A stretch of 24,373 nucleotides of DNA, taken from Euryarchaeota archaeon UBA250 (GTDB lineage Archaea; Thermoplasmatota; Poseidoniia; Poseidoniales; Thalassarchaeaceae). A model generated the notes under the pieces. The model saw only the letters and a list, made by a program, of their open reading frames with translations, was not told the DNA's origin and searched no databases. Numbering within the stretch: position 1 is the stretch's first letter; every line of letters starts with the position of its first letter. Made by a program: the position numbers and the translations under genes. Shown one piece after another: positions 1 to 8,411 of the stretch. The stretch is taken from NCBI GenBank assembly GCA_002504845.1, contig DATW01000040.1, forward strand, positions 3,347 through 27,719, read 5' to 3'.

Positions 1-898
1 CGTCCTTACCAATTAGACACCCCTCTATGTGACAGTTGGATCCTATGGTGACCCCATCCAATATCGCGCTGGATCTCACAACCGTGTTTCGGCCTATCGT
101 GCATCCGTGCCCTATTGCACTGGAGGAGGCCGCGGAACTATCGCCGATGTCGCTCATGGACCATGTTGTGCCGATGACTTCGCCGCGATTAAATGAGCCA
201 TCCACGATTGCGGCACGCATTGCATCGAGATAGCTAGAAGGGGTTCCTGCATCTATGAATCTACCAGTATAGCAAAAGCCGCCCATATTGCCTGATTTGG
301 CTATCGAGGGGAATACTTCTCGCTCGATAGAATGTGGGCCTTCAGGCATTTCATCAATCACTTCTCGTTCCATCAAATAGCAACCTGCGTTTATGAGGTT
401 GGAATATTCCTCTCCAGGATTGGGTTTCTCTTGAAATCGTTTTATCGCTCTATTCGAGGAGTCGAAATCTGCAACGCCGAAGCGATTTGGATTTTCGACC
501 GGCCATAAAGAGATGGTTGCGAGGCGATTGTCTCTTTCATGTTGAGCAATCATTCCGGGGATGTCTACAGTTGTTATCAAATCGCCATTCAAAACCAGAA
601 ATCTGTTGCCTCTGACGGCAGCCATGCAATTCGCTATTGCTCCACCTGTTCCGAGAGGTTCTTTTTCCTCGATGATTACGACCTCTGCCCCAACATCGAT
701 ATTAGCGAAGTATGATCTCATTTGTTCTGCCCCGTATCCTGCGGCGATGATCACTCTGTTGACTAGGGATCTGGGTATAATGCGTATCGAGTGTTCTATC
801 AAAGTCGTATCTAACAAGGGCACAAGTGGCTTGGGTACTGAAAGAGTCCACGGTCTAAGACGTGTCCCGAATCCCCCAGCCAAGACGATTGCATCCAT
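1..898 (-). CDS. Nucleotide-sugar pyrophosphorylase, probably mannose-1-phosphate guanylyltransferase (C-terminus beyond window)
   Basis: Reading the minus strand from the ATG at 898 gives about 299 codons open to the window edge. The N-terminus MDAIVLAGGFGTRLRP is the nucleotide-binding signature of sugar-phosphate nucleotidyltransferases, followed by KPLVPL, then a GTGGAIA segment and VLNGDL (metal/nucleotide site). Further on come RFQEKP and INAGCYLM, then SIEREVFPSIA, a combination typical of mannose-1-phosphate guanylyltransferases. The last 60 or so residues have I-G-x(4) hexapeptide periodicity, the start of a left-handed beta-helix. The family joins a sugar 1-phosphate to NTP in the cytosol, giving an activated sugar for glycans or glycolipids. 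The exact sugar and nucleotide cannot be decided from sequence alone; glucose-1-phosphate thymidylyl- or uridylyltransferase are alternatives. It is divergent from sucC across a 97-bp gap. Confidence 0.88.
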   Translation of the reverse strand, partial: MDAIVLAGGFGTRLRPWTLSVPKPLVPLLDTTLIEHSIRIIPRSLVNRVIIAAGYGAEQMRSYFANIDVGAEVVIIEEKEPLGTGGAIANCMAAVRGNRFLVLNGDLITTVDIPGMIAQHERDNRLATISLWPVENPNRFGVADFDSSNRAIKRFQEKPNPGEEYSNLINAGCYLMEREVIDEMPEGPHSIEREVFPSIAKSGNMGGFCYTGRFIDAGTPSSYLDAMRAAIVDGSFNRGEVIGTTWSMSDIGDSSAASSSAIGHGCTIGRNTVVRSSAILDGVTIGSNCHIEGCLIGKD

Positions 899-995
899 GA
901 TGATGGCCGAGAGTTCGAGAAGTTAGGGTTGTCCCCGTATTGATTATCATGCGAACCGTTCAAAGACGTCCTGCGTAGCGGTCAGTTCGAGCAGC

Positions 996-2204
996 ATGAA
1001 CATACACGAGTATCAGGCCAAGAATATGTTCAGAGATTCGGGCGTCCCAGTGCTCGACGGAGTTCATTGTAAAGACGTCAATGGAGCCCTATCAGCATAT
1101 CAGAAACTAGGAAGAGGGACAGTGGCGGTAAAGAGCCAGATACACGCAGGAGGTAGGGGAAAAGGCACCCTTCTGTGCCCGGATACTGGTGACGTCCAAA
1201 TGGAGGGAGGCGTGAAAATAGCATTCTCGGAGCATGAAGTAGAGGAATATGCGAGGAATATTCTTGGTAATGTGCTCGTAACCAAGCAGACGGGCCCCGA
1301 GGGGAAAATGGTCAGAAACTTGTATGTTGAAGCAGGGTGTTCGATAGCACACGAGTACTATCTGGCGATGCTTGTAGACCGAAGCGCGAACTCGTTACTC
1401 GTCATGGCGTCAGAACAAGGTGGAGTTGATATCGAGGATGTTGCAGAGAATGATCCTGATGCAATCCATAGAATATGGAGTGAAGGGAGAAATGGATTCA
1501 CGCATTTACAGTGCTCGGAACTTGGATCCGCTCTTGGCCTAGTTGGTGAATCCTGTAACTCATTTTCAGACTTAGTGGTAAATCTTGGAGGCTTGTTCAT
1601 AGATTCAGACTGCAGCATGATAGAAATCAACCCCCTTGTGAGGACGGTAAGTGGTGGCATGATAGCTCTTGATGCCAAAGTTTCATTCGACGATAATGCA
1701 TTATTCAGGCATCCTGAATGGGAAAATGTCAGGGATCTTTCGGAAGAGGAGGAGATAGAAGTCAGGGCGAAGGAGACTGGTCTCTCATATGTGAAGCTCG
1801 ATGGTGATATCGGCTGTATGGTAAATGGTGCGGGTTTGGCTATGGCGACCATGGATGTAATCAAGTTGTACGGTGGGGAGCCAGCCAATTTCCTCGATGT
1901 GGGGGGCGGTGCCAATGAAGATCAAGTCACGACTGCATTCAGCATAATTCTTGAAGATCCCAATGTCAAAGGAATCCTTGTGAACATATTCGGAGGGATA
2001 ATGCGGTGCGACATAATTGCAAACGGCATAATAGCCGCAGTCGGCAAACTTGGGCTATCAGACCCGTTAGTGGTGAGGCTTGCAGGCACAAATGTGGATG
2101 AGGGGAAGGCGATTCTCAAAAATAGCGGGCTGAATATACATCCTGCTGACTCACTTGCCGAGGGTGCTGAAAAAATTGTTAATTTGATTCAGGGGGGAGT
2201 CTGA
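996..2204 (+). CDS. sucC: Succinyl-CoA ligase (ADP/GDP-forming), beta subunit
   Basis: The 402-residue product begins [19 protein letters not shown], the classic start of SucC (usual length about 390). An ATP-grasp domain fills the first part, with [12 protein letters not shown] near residue 47; IEINPLV near residue 210 is the metal-binding segment. The C-terminal CoA-ligase-like domain has FLDVGGGAN and [13 protein letters not shown], and ends with the region [11 protein letters not shown]. With SucD it interconverts succinyl-CoA and succinate, making or using a nucleoside triphosphate, in the TCA cycle. Its TGA overlaps the A of the sucD ATG (TGATG), so the subunits are very probably translationally coupled. 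Nothing appears missing. Nucleotide preference (ATP or GTP) cannot be read from the sequence. Confidence 0.97.
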   Translation: MNIHEYQAKNMFRDSGVPVLDGVHCKDVNGALSAYQKLGRGTVAVKSQIHAGGRGKGTLLCPDTGDVQMEGGVKIAFSEHEVEEYARNILGNVLVTKQTGPEGKMVRNLYVEAGCSIAHEYYLAMLVDRSANSLLVMASEQGGVDIEDVAENDPDAIHRIWSEGRNGFTHLQCSELGSALGLVGESCNSFSDLVVNLGGLFIDSDCSMIEINPLVRTVSGGMIALDAKVSFDDNALFRHPEWENVRDLSEEEEIEVRAKETGLSYVKLDGDIGCMVNGAGLAMATMDVIKLYGGEPANFLDVGGGANEDQVTTAFSIILEDPNVKGILVNIFGGIMRCDIIANGIIAAVGKLGLSDPLVVRLAGTNVDEGKAILKNSGLNIHPADSLAEGAEKIVNLIQGGV

Positions 2205-3133
2205 TGTCCATATGGGTTGGTGAAGATGCCAAGGTGCTTATTCAAGGAGTCACTGGCCGTCAGGGCACATTTCATGGTTCGAAAATGGTCGAATATGGCA
2301 CTGACATCGTAGGAGGGGTTACCCCTGGTAAAGGAGGCATGACTGTTTCTTTACACGACAGGATGGTGCCCGTCTACAATAGCATGGAGGAAGCAGTCGG
2401 GGAAACTATGGCTGAAGTTAGCGTGATTTACGTCCCGCCTCCATACGCTGGCGCTGCGATTAAGGAGGCTGCATCTGCATTCCAATCCGTTCGAGGAGGC
2501 GGTCTAGTAGTGTGCATCACAGAGGGCATCCCAATCCTCGACATGGTAGATGTGGTAAATGCTATGGCGTCATATCCTGATGTGCGACTCATAGGGCCCA
2601 ATTGTCCTGGCATAATTACGCCGGGGTCAAATGGCGGATCGAAAATCGGCATAATGCCTGGCCATATCCATCGTAAAGGCAGGATTGGCATAGTTTCCAA
2701 GTCAGGAACTCTAACTTACGAGGCAGTCGCTCAAACAACGGGCATAGGGGAAGGACAGTCGACGTGCATCGGAATTGGGGGCGATCCTGTACAAGGTACA
2801 GGATTCATCGATTGTCTCGAGGCTTTCGAATCGGATCCTCAAACAGAAGCAATTGTTCTGATAGGAGAGATTGGGGGTTCTGCAGAAGAAGAGGCGGCCG
2901 AATGGATATCTGCTAATGGCACCAAACCGGTCGTCGGCTTCGTTGCAGGTTCAACTGCGCCCCCAGGTAAGCGAATGGGGCACGCTGGTGCAATCATAAG
3001 CGGTGGGAAAGGAACAGCAGCGGAGAAAATATCCGCATTCAGGTCTGCAGGCATTCATGTGGCCGATGACCCCTCAGTTATTGGCCAAGTACTCGCTGAC
3101 GCGCTTATCGAAGCAGGATTGCGTGATTCCTGA
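2204..3133 (+). CDS. sucD: Succinyl-CoA ligase, alpha subunit
   Basis: The 309-residue protein has the CoA-binding Rossmann domain at the N-terminus ([14 protein letters not shown] near residues 11-24), [11 protein letters not shown] around residue 132, [10 protein letters not shown] around residue 167, and the phospho-histidine motif [14 protein letters not shown] with the active His at about residue 260. Length and motif order match bacterial and archaeal SucD. It carries the phosphohistidine relay of the succinyl-CoA ligase heterotetramer. The start ATG overlaps the sucC stop and is preceded by a strong purine tract, GGGGGGAG, a good Shine-Dalgarno site. The next gene begins 6 to 57 nt later on the same strand, depending on its start, so co-transcription with the prenyl synthases is plausible. 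Confidence 0.97.
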   Translation: MSIWVGEDAKVLIQGVTGRQGTFHGSKMVEYGTDIVGGVTPGKGGMTVSLHDRMVPVYNSMEEAVGETMAEVSVIYVPPPYAGAAIKEAASAFQSVRGGGLVVCITEGIPILDMVDVVNAMASYPDVRLIGPNCPGIITPGSNGGSKIGIMPGHIHRKGRIGIVSKSGTLTYEAVAQTTGIGEGQSTCIGIGGDPVQGTGFIDCLEAFESDPQTEAIVLIGEIGGSAEEEAAEWISANGTKPVVGFVAGSTAPPGKRMGHAGAIISGGKGTAAEKISAFRSAGIHVADDPSVIGQVLADALIEAGLRDS

Positions 3134-3190
3134 GCGCCGGTGCGAAGACCTCAACATCGAAGCGCCTCGCGTACAGACCGAAGTATTGCC

Positions 3191-4207
3191 ATGAGCGTGA
3201 TTGTGAATGATGCTATTGATGATCTCCTGAGGAGGACTTCTCGATCATTCTACCTCTCCCTCGGAACGCTTCCAGACCAAATAAGAAACCAAGTTGGCCT
3301 CCTCTACCTACTTGCTAGGGTTGCAGACACTATCGCAGACACAGGAGAAAATCCGGATCTCTTGATTGGGATGCTTGACAAGTACTCCGAGGCCGTACAA
3401 AGTAATTCAGATGATATAGACCTAAATTCGATTGCAGATCTTCAAGAAAATCACGATGAGGGGGATCTTCTAAGATCTGTCTCCGAAGTAATATCCGCGT
3501 TTGGCCAAGCTGAAGAGGGCGATAGAGAGATGATATTGCGATGCCTTCTTGTGATCATAAGTGGTCAGAGACTCGATATAGAGAGATTCGGTACAAAATC
3601 GAGTGAAATCAGAGTCTTGGAATCTGATAAAGAATTGGATGATTACGCATACAGAGTAGCTGGATCTGTTGGTGAATTTTGGACAGAAATTTCCTTCAAT
3701 CGACTTATTGAGGGTGGGACAATCGATATTGAAAGGATGCTCGTTCTCGGAATTCGATTCGGTAAAGCATTACAAATGATCAACATTCTCAGAGACATAC
3801 CTTCTGATCTTTCGATAGGGAGGTGCTACATCCCGAAGGATCGCCTATCAGAATATGGGCTCAGCCCCACTGATCTTCTCGATTCTGATTCGATGGGGCC
3901 ATTCAGGGACCTGTACTCTGCATACCTAGACTTGACCTGTGAGCATCTTGACTACGCAGAAGAGTATATCTCAATCATTCCGAGAAAATATAGGAGTCTT
4001 CGACTATCCTGCCTATTGCCCGTAGTGATTGGCCGGAGAACCATTGCGCTACTACGCGGCAAGAATGTTCTAAATCCAGGTAAGCCGATTAAGATAGGCA
4101 GACGCACGATAGCGCTAATTCTCTTCCAATGCAAATTAGCAGTACGCTCAAAGTGGTATGAAAAGAGGCTGATAAGCTCGGGTAGAATATTTTCGACAAG
4201 AGAATGA
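3191..4207 (+). CDS. Squalene/phytoene synthase family protein, squalene synthase-like
   Basis: The 338-residue protein, counted from the ATG at 3191, shows the two aspartate-rich motifs of head-to-head prenyl synthases. The first is VADTIADT (first Asp about residue 46). The second is INILRDIPSD, followed by GRCYIP (Asp about residue 202). RTSRSFYLSLGTLP near the N-terminus is the conserved first helix. ADTIADT and LRDIPSDL resemble squalene synthases more than carotenoid phytoene synthases. Expected chemistry is condensation of two prenyl diphosphates through a cyclopropyl intermediate. A GTG at 3140 would add 17 Arg/Ser-rich residues without family similarity, so I prefer 3191, although no strong ribosome site precedes either. 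A second family member starts 3 nt downstream, so the two probably work together or on related substrates. Confidence 0.85.
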   Translation: MSVIVNDAIDDLLRRTSRSFYLSLGTLPDQIRNQVGLLYLLARVADTIADTGENPDLLIGMLDKYSEAVQSNSDDIDLNSIADLQENHDEGDLLRSVSEVISAFGQAEEGDREMILRCLLVIISGQRLDIERFGTKSSEIRVLESDKELDDYAYRVAGSVGEFWTEISFNRLIEGGTIDIERMLVLGIRFGKALQMINILRDIPSDLSIGRCYIPKDRLSEYGLSPTDLLDSDSMGPFRDLYSAYLDLTCEHLDYAEEYISIIPRKYRSLRLSCLLPVVIGRRTIALLRGKNVLNPGKPIKIGRRTIALILFQCKLAVRSKWYEKRLISSGRIFSTRE

Positions 4208-4210
4208 AGT

Positions 4211-5509
4211 GTGAGCGCACTAAAGACACAGACCTTCAAACGTCTAACTTTGTTCCGAAACATGATGTCACAGAATGGAAAGGCTGAGTCCATCGGTATT
4301 GATGACTTGGATATCGAAGACATCTCCCTCGGTTTTGAGAAGGATTCGGGCGAACCCATTGACACAATTAGATCGAGAGTCTCACTTACCAGGGATGCTA
4401 CGCGTGCAATCTCCATAACAGCCCTAGAAACGCTCAGAGAAGGAGCCAAATTCATGGGAGTCGTTGGCTCGAGAGGGAATCTTAAGAATCCATTTGGGCA
4501 CATTGACGCTTCGATTTGGAAAGAGGGTGAATTGCCTGCAAGAATGATTGCTGCTTCATATGAGTACTGTGAAGAATTGACTAGGATAGAAGCTGCAAAC
4601 TTCTATCATTCGTTCAAGTATCTCCCTCAGGAGGTTAGGCAATCAATATGCGCATACTACGCCTTCTGCAGGAGAGCTGACGATATCGCTGATGGCGACT
4701 ACACTGATCTATTCCCTGGAGGTTCTGAGAACAGTAGCGAATCTAAGGACTACAGAACGGAGATAGAGCGAATAATGGGCGAACCTGTTCTCGAGAGAGA
4801 GGCGTATGATGACAAAATGTCTCAGCTTTTTTACTATCGGAAGAAGCTCTCGACGGCATATACGACCGTGACTTCTACGGATCCGATATTCATTGCACTA
4901 AAGGACACTGTTGAAAGGTTCAGAATCCCAAGATCACTCTTGGACGACATGATCAGTGGAATGGAGGATGACCTCCACAGAGATCGATTCGAAACTTTCG
5001 AGGATCTCTACGAATATTGCTACAAAGTTGCCTCCACTGTTGGTCTCGTTTGTATAGAAATCTATGGCTACAACGCTCCTGAAGCCAAGGACGAGGCTGA
5101 AGCATGGGGCATATACATGCAGCTGATTAATATCTTGAGAGATGTCCTAGAGGACTCGGCCAGAGGAAGGATATACTTGCCTCTAGACGAGTTGCATAGG
5201 TACGGCATATCCGATCAAGACGTTCTAGACGGTGCAGGCCTTTTGCACCACCCAGGGTGGGAGGGGTTCTGCCGAAGTTACATCAAACGCGCAAAGTCAT
5301 ATGGGCGCACTGCTAGGGGCCTTCTTGGGCATTTGGACAGGCAATCAAGATACTCTCCCGCAGCAATGATGGCATTCTATGACTCGATTTTGAAGAAAAT
5401 TGGCAAGAGTGACGGCGATGTATTCTCCGAAAGAGTACAGCTATCGAAACCCGAGAAGATTGGCCTCGCTGCATGGGTGTACTTCCGTTATCGGTTCCTC
5501 CCTATCTGA
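4211..5509 (+). CDS. Squalene/phytoene synthase family protein with N-terminal extension
   Basis: This 432-residue protein has a GTG start 3 nt after the preceding stop. The catalytic core begins near residue 112 with ASYEYCEELTRIEA. It continues with FYHSFKYLP, then YAFCRRADDIAD (first Asp motif, about residue 157), and LINILRDVLED followed by GRIYLP (second Asp motif, about residue 311). These are closer to phytoene synthase and HpnD than to its upstream neighbour. Usual family length is roughly 280-340, so about 110 N-terminal residues are extra; they show no signal peptide or membrane segment and are rich in charged residues. Later in-frame ATGs at 4262 and 4265 are possible starts but would still leave most of the extension. 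Possible roles are phytoene synthesis for carotenoid or retinal, or one half of a two-step squalene route. Confidence 0.85.
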   Translation: MSALKTQTFKRLTLFRNMMSQNGKAESIGIDDLDIEDISLGFEKDSGEPIDTIRSRVSLTRDATRAISITALETLREGAKFMGVVGSRGNLKNPFGHIDASIWKEGELPARMIAASYEYCEELTRIEAANFYHSFKYLPQEVRQSICAYYAFCRRADDIADGDYTDLFPGGSENSSESKDYRTEIERIMGEPVLEREAYDDKMSQLFYYRKKLSTAYTTVTSTDPIFIALKDTVERFRIPRSLLDDMISGMEDDLHRDRFETFEDLYEYCYKVASTVGLVCIEIYGYNAPEAKDEAEAWGIYMQLINILRDVLEDSARGRIYLPLDELHRYGISDQDVLDGAGLLHHPGWEGFCRSYIKRAKSYGRTARGLLGHLDRQSRYSPAAMMAFYDSILKKIGKSDGDVFSERVQLSKPEKIGLAAWVYFRYRFLPI

Positions 5510-5567
5510 CTGATAGCCACGAAGGGCTCAAACGTCCATCCACGGGGCGGGTGCCGGGGTAGAGTGC

Positions 5568-7337
5568 GTGCGAGTCGCGGTATTGCTTGAAGAACGATGC
5601 AAGCCCAACACCCCTGCATTTGATTATCTGCAGAAATACGCAGGTAGTTGCGGAAGGGAATGCATTCAATTCGAAGGGAATAAGTGCAGAATTCTAGAAA
5701 CTGCCTGTCCAGTGTGCTTGAATAGAGCGAAACGTTGTCCTGGAAATGCGGTCAAAATCATCAATCTCCCAGAAGAGCTCGATCATGACATGACACACAG
5801 TTACGGGGAGAACTCATTCAGACTTTTTCGTCTACCTGCTCCACGTGAAAGGCAAGTCGTCGGGATTCTTGGGCCGAATGGAATGGGAAAATCAACTGCA
5901 ATAAATCTGTTATCTGGGGCCTTAAGGCCCAATCTTGGGGATTGGACCATTGCAGACAGGGATTGGGATGAGGTTCTCAACTCATTCCCTCGTGGAGAAT
6001 TAAGGGATTATCTGAGTCTACTATCGGAATCAGGAGTTGACATAGCCGTCAAACCACAGTACGTCGACAAACTCCCAAAACTTTGGGAGGGGGAGGTCCG
6101 AGGTCTTCTTTCAAGAGTCGATGATCGCGGTGAGCTTGAGGAATATGCTGAAAAAACCGCCATAAGCCACATACTGGATAGGCGGCTCTCAGGATTATCT
6201 GGTGGCGAGTTACAACGCGTCGCCATATGCGCCACCATACTGAAAGAAGCTGATGTCTACTTCTTCGATGAGCCGTCGTCGTATCTCGATATCCATGAAC
6301 GTATGAGGGTCGTCAGAATAATTCAGAATCTTGTGGAAAAGGGTAAGAGGATTATCGTAATTGAGCATGATTTGGCGATTCTTGATGTTCTATGCGATCT
6401 TGTTCATGTCGTATACGGAGGGCGTGCCGCATACGGGATATTCACTCCGCCAAGAACCACTAGGACTGCAATAAATGCCTATCTAGACGGTTTCCTGACG
6501 GAAGAAAATGTCAGGATCAGAGACAAGCCTATTTCTTTCCTAAGAGGCAGGGTGCGTGGCGAAGAAGTTGGAGAAGTCATCCTAGAATGGGGAGGCATGG
6601 AGAAGAAAATGGGAGATTTCTCTCTGAAAACAGGAGAAGGTAGCGTCAGAAGTGCCGAAGTGGTGGGTGTGGTGGGCCCGAATGCAACCGGCAAGACGAC
6701 GATGGTCAGAATGATCGCAGGGGAAATTGAGCCTGATCAAGGATGGTGCACAATGGATGCGACAGTATCATACAAACCGCAACACGTCAGTACAGATTTC
6801 GAAGGAAGCGTAGCCCAATGGTTAGATTCTGAAATAGGCCTTACATGGAGAAGCGGGGAGTTCAACACGCAGGTCATTCGACCTCTCCAAATTGATCAGA
6901 TGGTCGAATTAAGTGCTCGGCGTCTATCTGGAGGGGAGTTGCAAGCGGTGAGTATAGCCATTTGTCTCGGCAGAGAGGCTGACCTATATCTCCTTGATGA
7001 GCCAAGTGCGCATCTAGACGTGAATGCCAGAATGGAAGCGGCCAAGGCAATTCGGAGGACCATGCTTTCCAAAGAGAAGGCTGCCATGGTCATCGACCAT
7101 GACATCTATTTCATCGATATTGTGAGTGATTCGCTGCTTGTCTTCGAGGGAGAAGGGGGGTCTCAGGGGCATGCCCATGGACCGATGGCACTGAGACAAG
7201 GCATGAATCGATTCTTGGAACAGGTTGATGTGACGTTTCGAAGGGACCATGAATCACACAGACCGAGAATAAACAAACCAGGAAGCAGGAAGGATAGGGA
7301 GCAGAAAATCGACGGCGAATATTTCTATGTTGATTAA
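5568..7337 (+). CDS. rli1: Ribosome recycling ATPase ABCE1/Rli1 with divergent iron-sulfur domain
   Basis: The 589-residue protein starts at GTG 5568. Two ABC ATPase domains are complete. The first has GPNGMGKST (about 102-110), signature LSGGELQRV (about 210) and FFDEPSSYLD (about 232). The second has GPNATGKTT (about 370), signature LSGGELQAV (about 454) and LLDEPSAHLD. The C-terminus RPRINKPGSRKDREQK is the ABCE1 tail. The family splits ribosomes after termination and in recycling. The N-terminal ferredoxin-like domain is odd: Cys at 11, 28, 32, 40, 47, 50 and 57, whereas typical ABCE1 has a CxPxxCxxxCxxxCP motif and then CxxCxxCxxxCP. The third Cys of the second motif is Arg53, and the first motif is stretched. 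Assignment is certain; cluster content is not. Confidence 0.96.
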   Translation: MRVAVLLEERCKPNTPAFDYLQKYAGSCGRECIQFEGNKCRILETACPVCLNRAKRCPGNAVKIINLPEELDHDMTHSYGENSFRLFRLPAPRERQVVGILGPNGMGKSTAINLLSGALRPNLGDWTIADRDWDEVLNSFPRGELRDYLSLLSESGVDIAVKPQYVDKLPKLWEGEVRGLLSRVDDRGELEEYAEKTAISHILDRRLSGLSGGELQRVAICATILKEADVYFFDEPSSYLDIHERMRVVRIIQNLVEKGKRIIVIEHDLAILDVLCDLVHVVYGGRAAYGIFTPPRTTRTAINAYLDGFLTEENVRIRDKPISFLRGRVRGEEVGEVILEWGGMEKKMGDFSLKTGEGSVRSAEVVGVVGPNATGKTTMVRMIAGEIEPDQGWCTMDATVSYKPQHVSTDFEGSVAQWLDSEIGLTWRSGEFNTQVIRPLQIDQMVELSARRLSGGELQAVSIAICLGREADLYLLDEPSAHLDVNARMEAAKAIRRTMLSKEKAAMVIDHDIYFIDIVSDSLLVFEGEGGSQGHAHGPMALRQGMNRFLEQVDVTFRRDHESHRPRINKPGSRKDREQKIDGEYFYVD

Positions 7338-7369
7338 TTACGGTGTTTTAGTGAGAGGTGGCATTGAAT

Positions 7370-7858
7370 ATGGCTGATGAAGATGACATTACAAATCAAG
7401 AGGAGGATGTTCCCGAGGATGAGGGCGCTGCTGAGATCAGTATCGAATCTTTAGAACGCGATCTCCAATATGCTCGTGCAGAGATTGCAAATGTACGTTC
7501 AAGGGCTTCGAGAGAAAGGGCCGACCTAATCAGATACTCGCCGAGTCAACTTGGACTGAGGATGCTGGACGTCCTTAGGAGTCTCGAGCTTGCCATTGAG
7601 TCATCGAAAGATTCCTCGGATTCGACTCTGGAGGGTCTAAGGCTGACTGCAGAAAGCATGCGATCGGCCCTATCTTCGGAGGGAATCGTCGAGATTGATG
7701 TTGAAGATGAAGTATTCGACCCCAGCCGAATGGAAGCAATTGCAGCGATCCCCGCACCAGAGGATGTCGATTCTGGCAGAGTATTGCAAGTTATCGAGAC
7801 AGGGTACATGATTCATGATCGTGTACTAAAACCAGCCAAGGTAGTAGTCTCGGAGTGA
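7370..7858 (+). CDS. grpE: GrpE nucleotide exchange factor
   Basis: The product is 162 residues from the ATG at 7370, which has a Shine-Dalgarno-like GAGGTG 9 nt upstream. A GTG at 7358 in the same frame would add four residues. An acidic N-terminus (DEDD, EEDVPEDE) is followed by a long predicted coiled coil (about residues 25-60, with ARAEIANVRSRASRERAD). Then come LRMLDVLRSLELAIES and the C-terminal beta domain, including EVFDPSRMEAIAAIPAPE, VLQVIETGYMIHDRVLKPAKV and a final VVVSE. That tail, G-Y-x-x-x-D-R-V-L-K-P-A-K-V, is diagnostic. GrpE releases ADP from DnaK. No dnaK or dnaJ lies in the window, so its partners are encoded elsewhere. It follows rli1 by about 30 nt. Confidence 0.95.
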   Translation: MADEDDITNQEEDVPEDEGAAEISIESLERDLQYARAEIANVRSRASRERADLIRYSPSQLGLRMLDVLRSLELAIESSKDSSDSTLEGLRLTAESMRSALSSEGIVEIDVEDEVFDPSRMEAIAAIPAPEDVDSGRVLQVIETGYMIHDRVLKPAKVVVSE

Positions 7859-7862
7859 AAGT

Positions 7863-8357
7863 ATGGGCGCTATTCATCGGCGCTTGTCATATGCAACATT
7901 GACCGTATTTTTGTCGTGGCTATTCCTCATAGCAATGGTCAAAGCAATCTCCCCTGAGCCAGATTATTCACAGACTCTTCCGGGAGAATGCGGGGAGCAG
8001 TCACTAAATTGTGCAGGATTCGGGAAATGGAGCCACAGAACGGATGAGGCTGGGGCAATCGTATTTGGAGGCAGCATGGGAGATGCCAGAGATTCGGTCA
8101 GAGATTGGGTATCTGAACGAGATAGAAGCACAATTGTCTATTCAGACAATGATACGTTCCATGTGGTTGAAACGACATTGCTCCTAAGGTTCGAAGACGA
8201 TCTTGTGGTTCATATTGAATGCTCAGATGGATTGACAATAATACACGGGTACAGTTCGTCAAGAATAGGAATTAGTGATCTGGGGGTTAATCCCGGGCGA
8301 CTGGATTCATTGATGTCTCACTTGGACGGGTATGGGAACAGTGGCGACCGGTGCTGA
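7863..8357 (+). CDS. DUF1499 family protein with N-terminal membrane anchor
   Basis: The 164-residue protein starts 4 nt after grpE. Residues about 8-28 form one hydrophobic segment (LSYATLTVFLSWLFLIAMV), a membrane anchor or uncleaved signal. The rest lies outside the membrane and carries three Cys in the N-terminal half (CGEQSLNC, then C in VVHIECSD) and one at the C-terminus. The segment SSSRIGISDLGVNPGRLDSL matches the hallmark of the DUF1499 family (S-x-S-R-x-G-x-S-D-x-G-x-N), and DARDSVRDWVSE with FRFEDD-like LLRFEDDLVVHIE fits the same fold. The biochemical role of DUF1499 is unknown to me. The tight spacing suggests co-transcription with grpE, though no functional link is evident. Confidence 0.75.
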   Translation: MGAIHRRLSYATLTVFLSWLFLIAMVKAISPEPDYSQTLPGECGEQSLNCAGFGKWSHRTDEAGAIVFGGSMGDARDSVRDWVSERDRSTIVYSDNDTFHVVETTLLLRFEDDLVVHIECSDGLTIIHGYSSSRIGISDLGVNPGRLDSLMSHLDGYGNSGDRC

Positions 8358-8383
8358 AAGAATGATTACATTCACAGCCATTC

Positions 8384-8391
8384 ATATATTA
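8384..8391 (+). promoter_or_regulatory. Putative TATA box for a leaderless lipoprotein mRNA
   Basis: The AT-rich run ATATATTA lies about 25 nt upstream of the ATG at 8412, inside a short intergenic gap. In archaea transcription starts about 25 nt downstream of the TATA box, which would place the start at or next to the ATG and give a leaderless transcript. A purine tract AGGGAAG abuts the ATG directly and is too close to act as a normal ribosome site. This is inference from spacing and base composition. Confidence 0.4.
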
Positions 8392-8411
8392 TCACTAGTT
8401 ATTTAGGGAAG

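Noticed and set aside
561..926. Plus-strand open frame of 121 codons
   Set aside because: It is antisense to the nucleotidyltransferase, whose minus-strand product has clear family motifs; the plus-strand product resembles nothing.
899..995. Divergent gap before sucC searched for promoter or riboswitch
   Set aside because: It must contain two promoters, but I could not pick out a convincing TATA box or conserved RNA structure.
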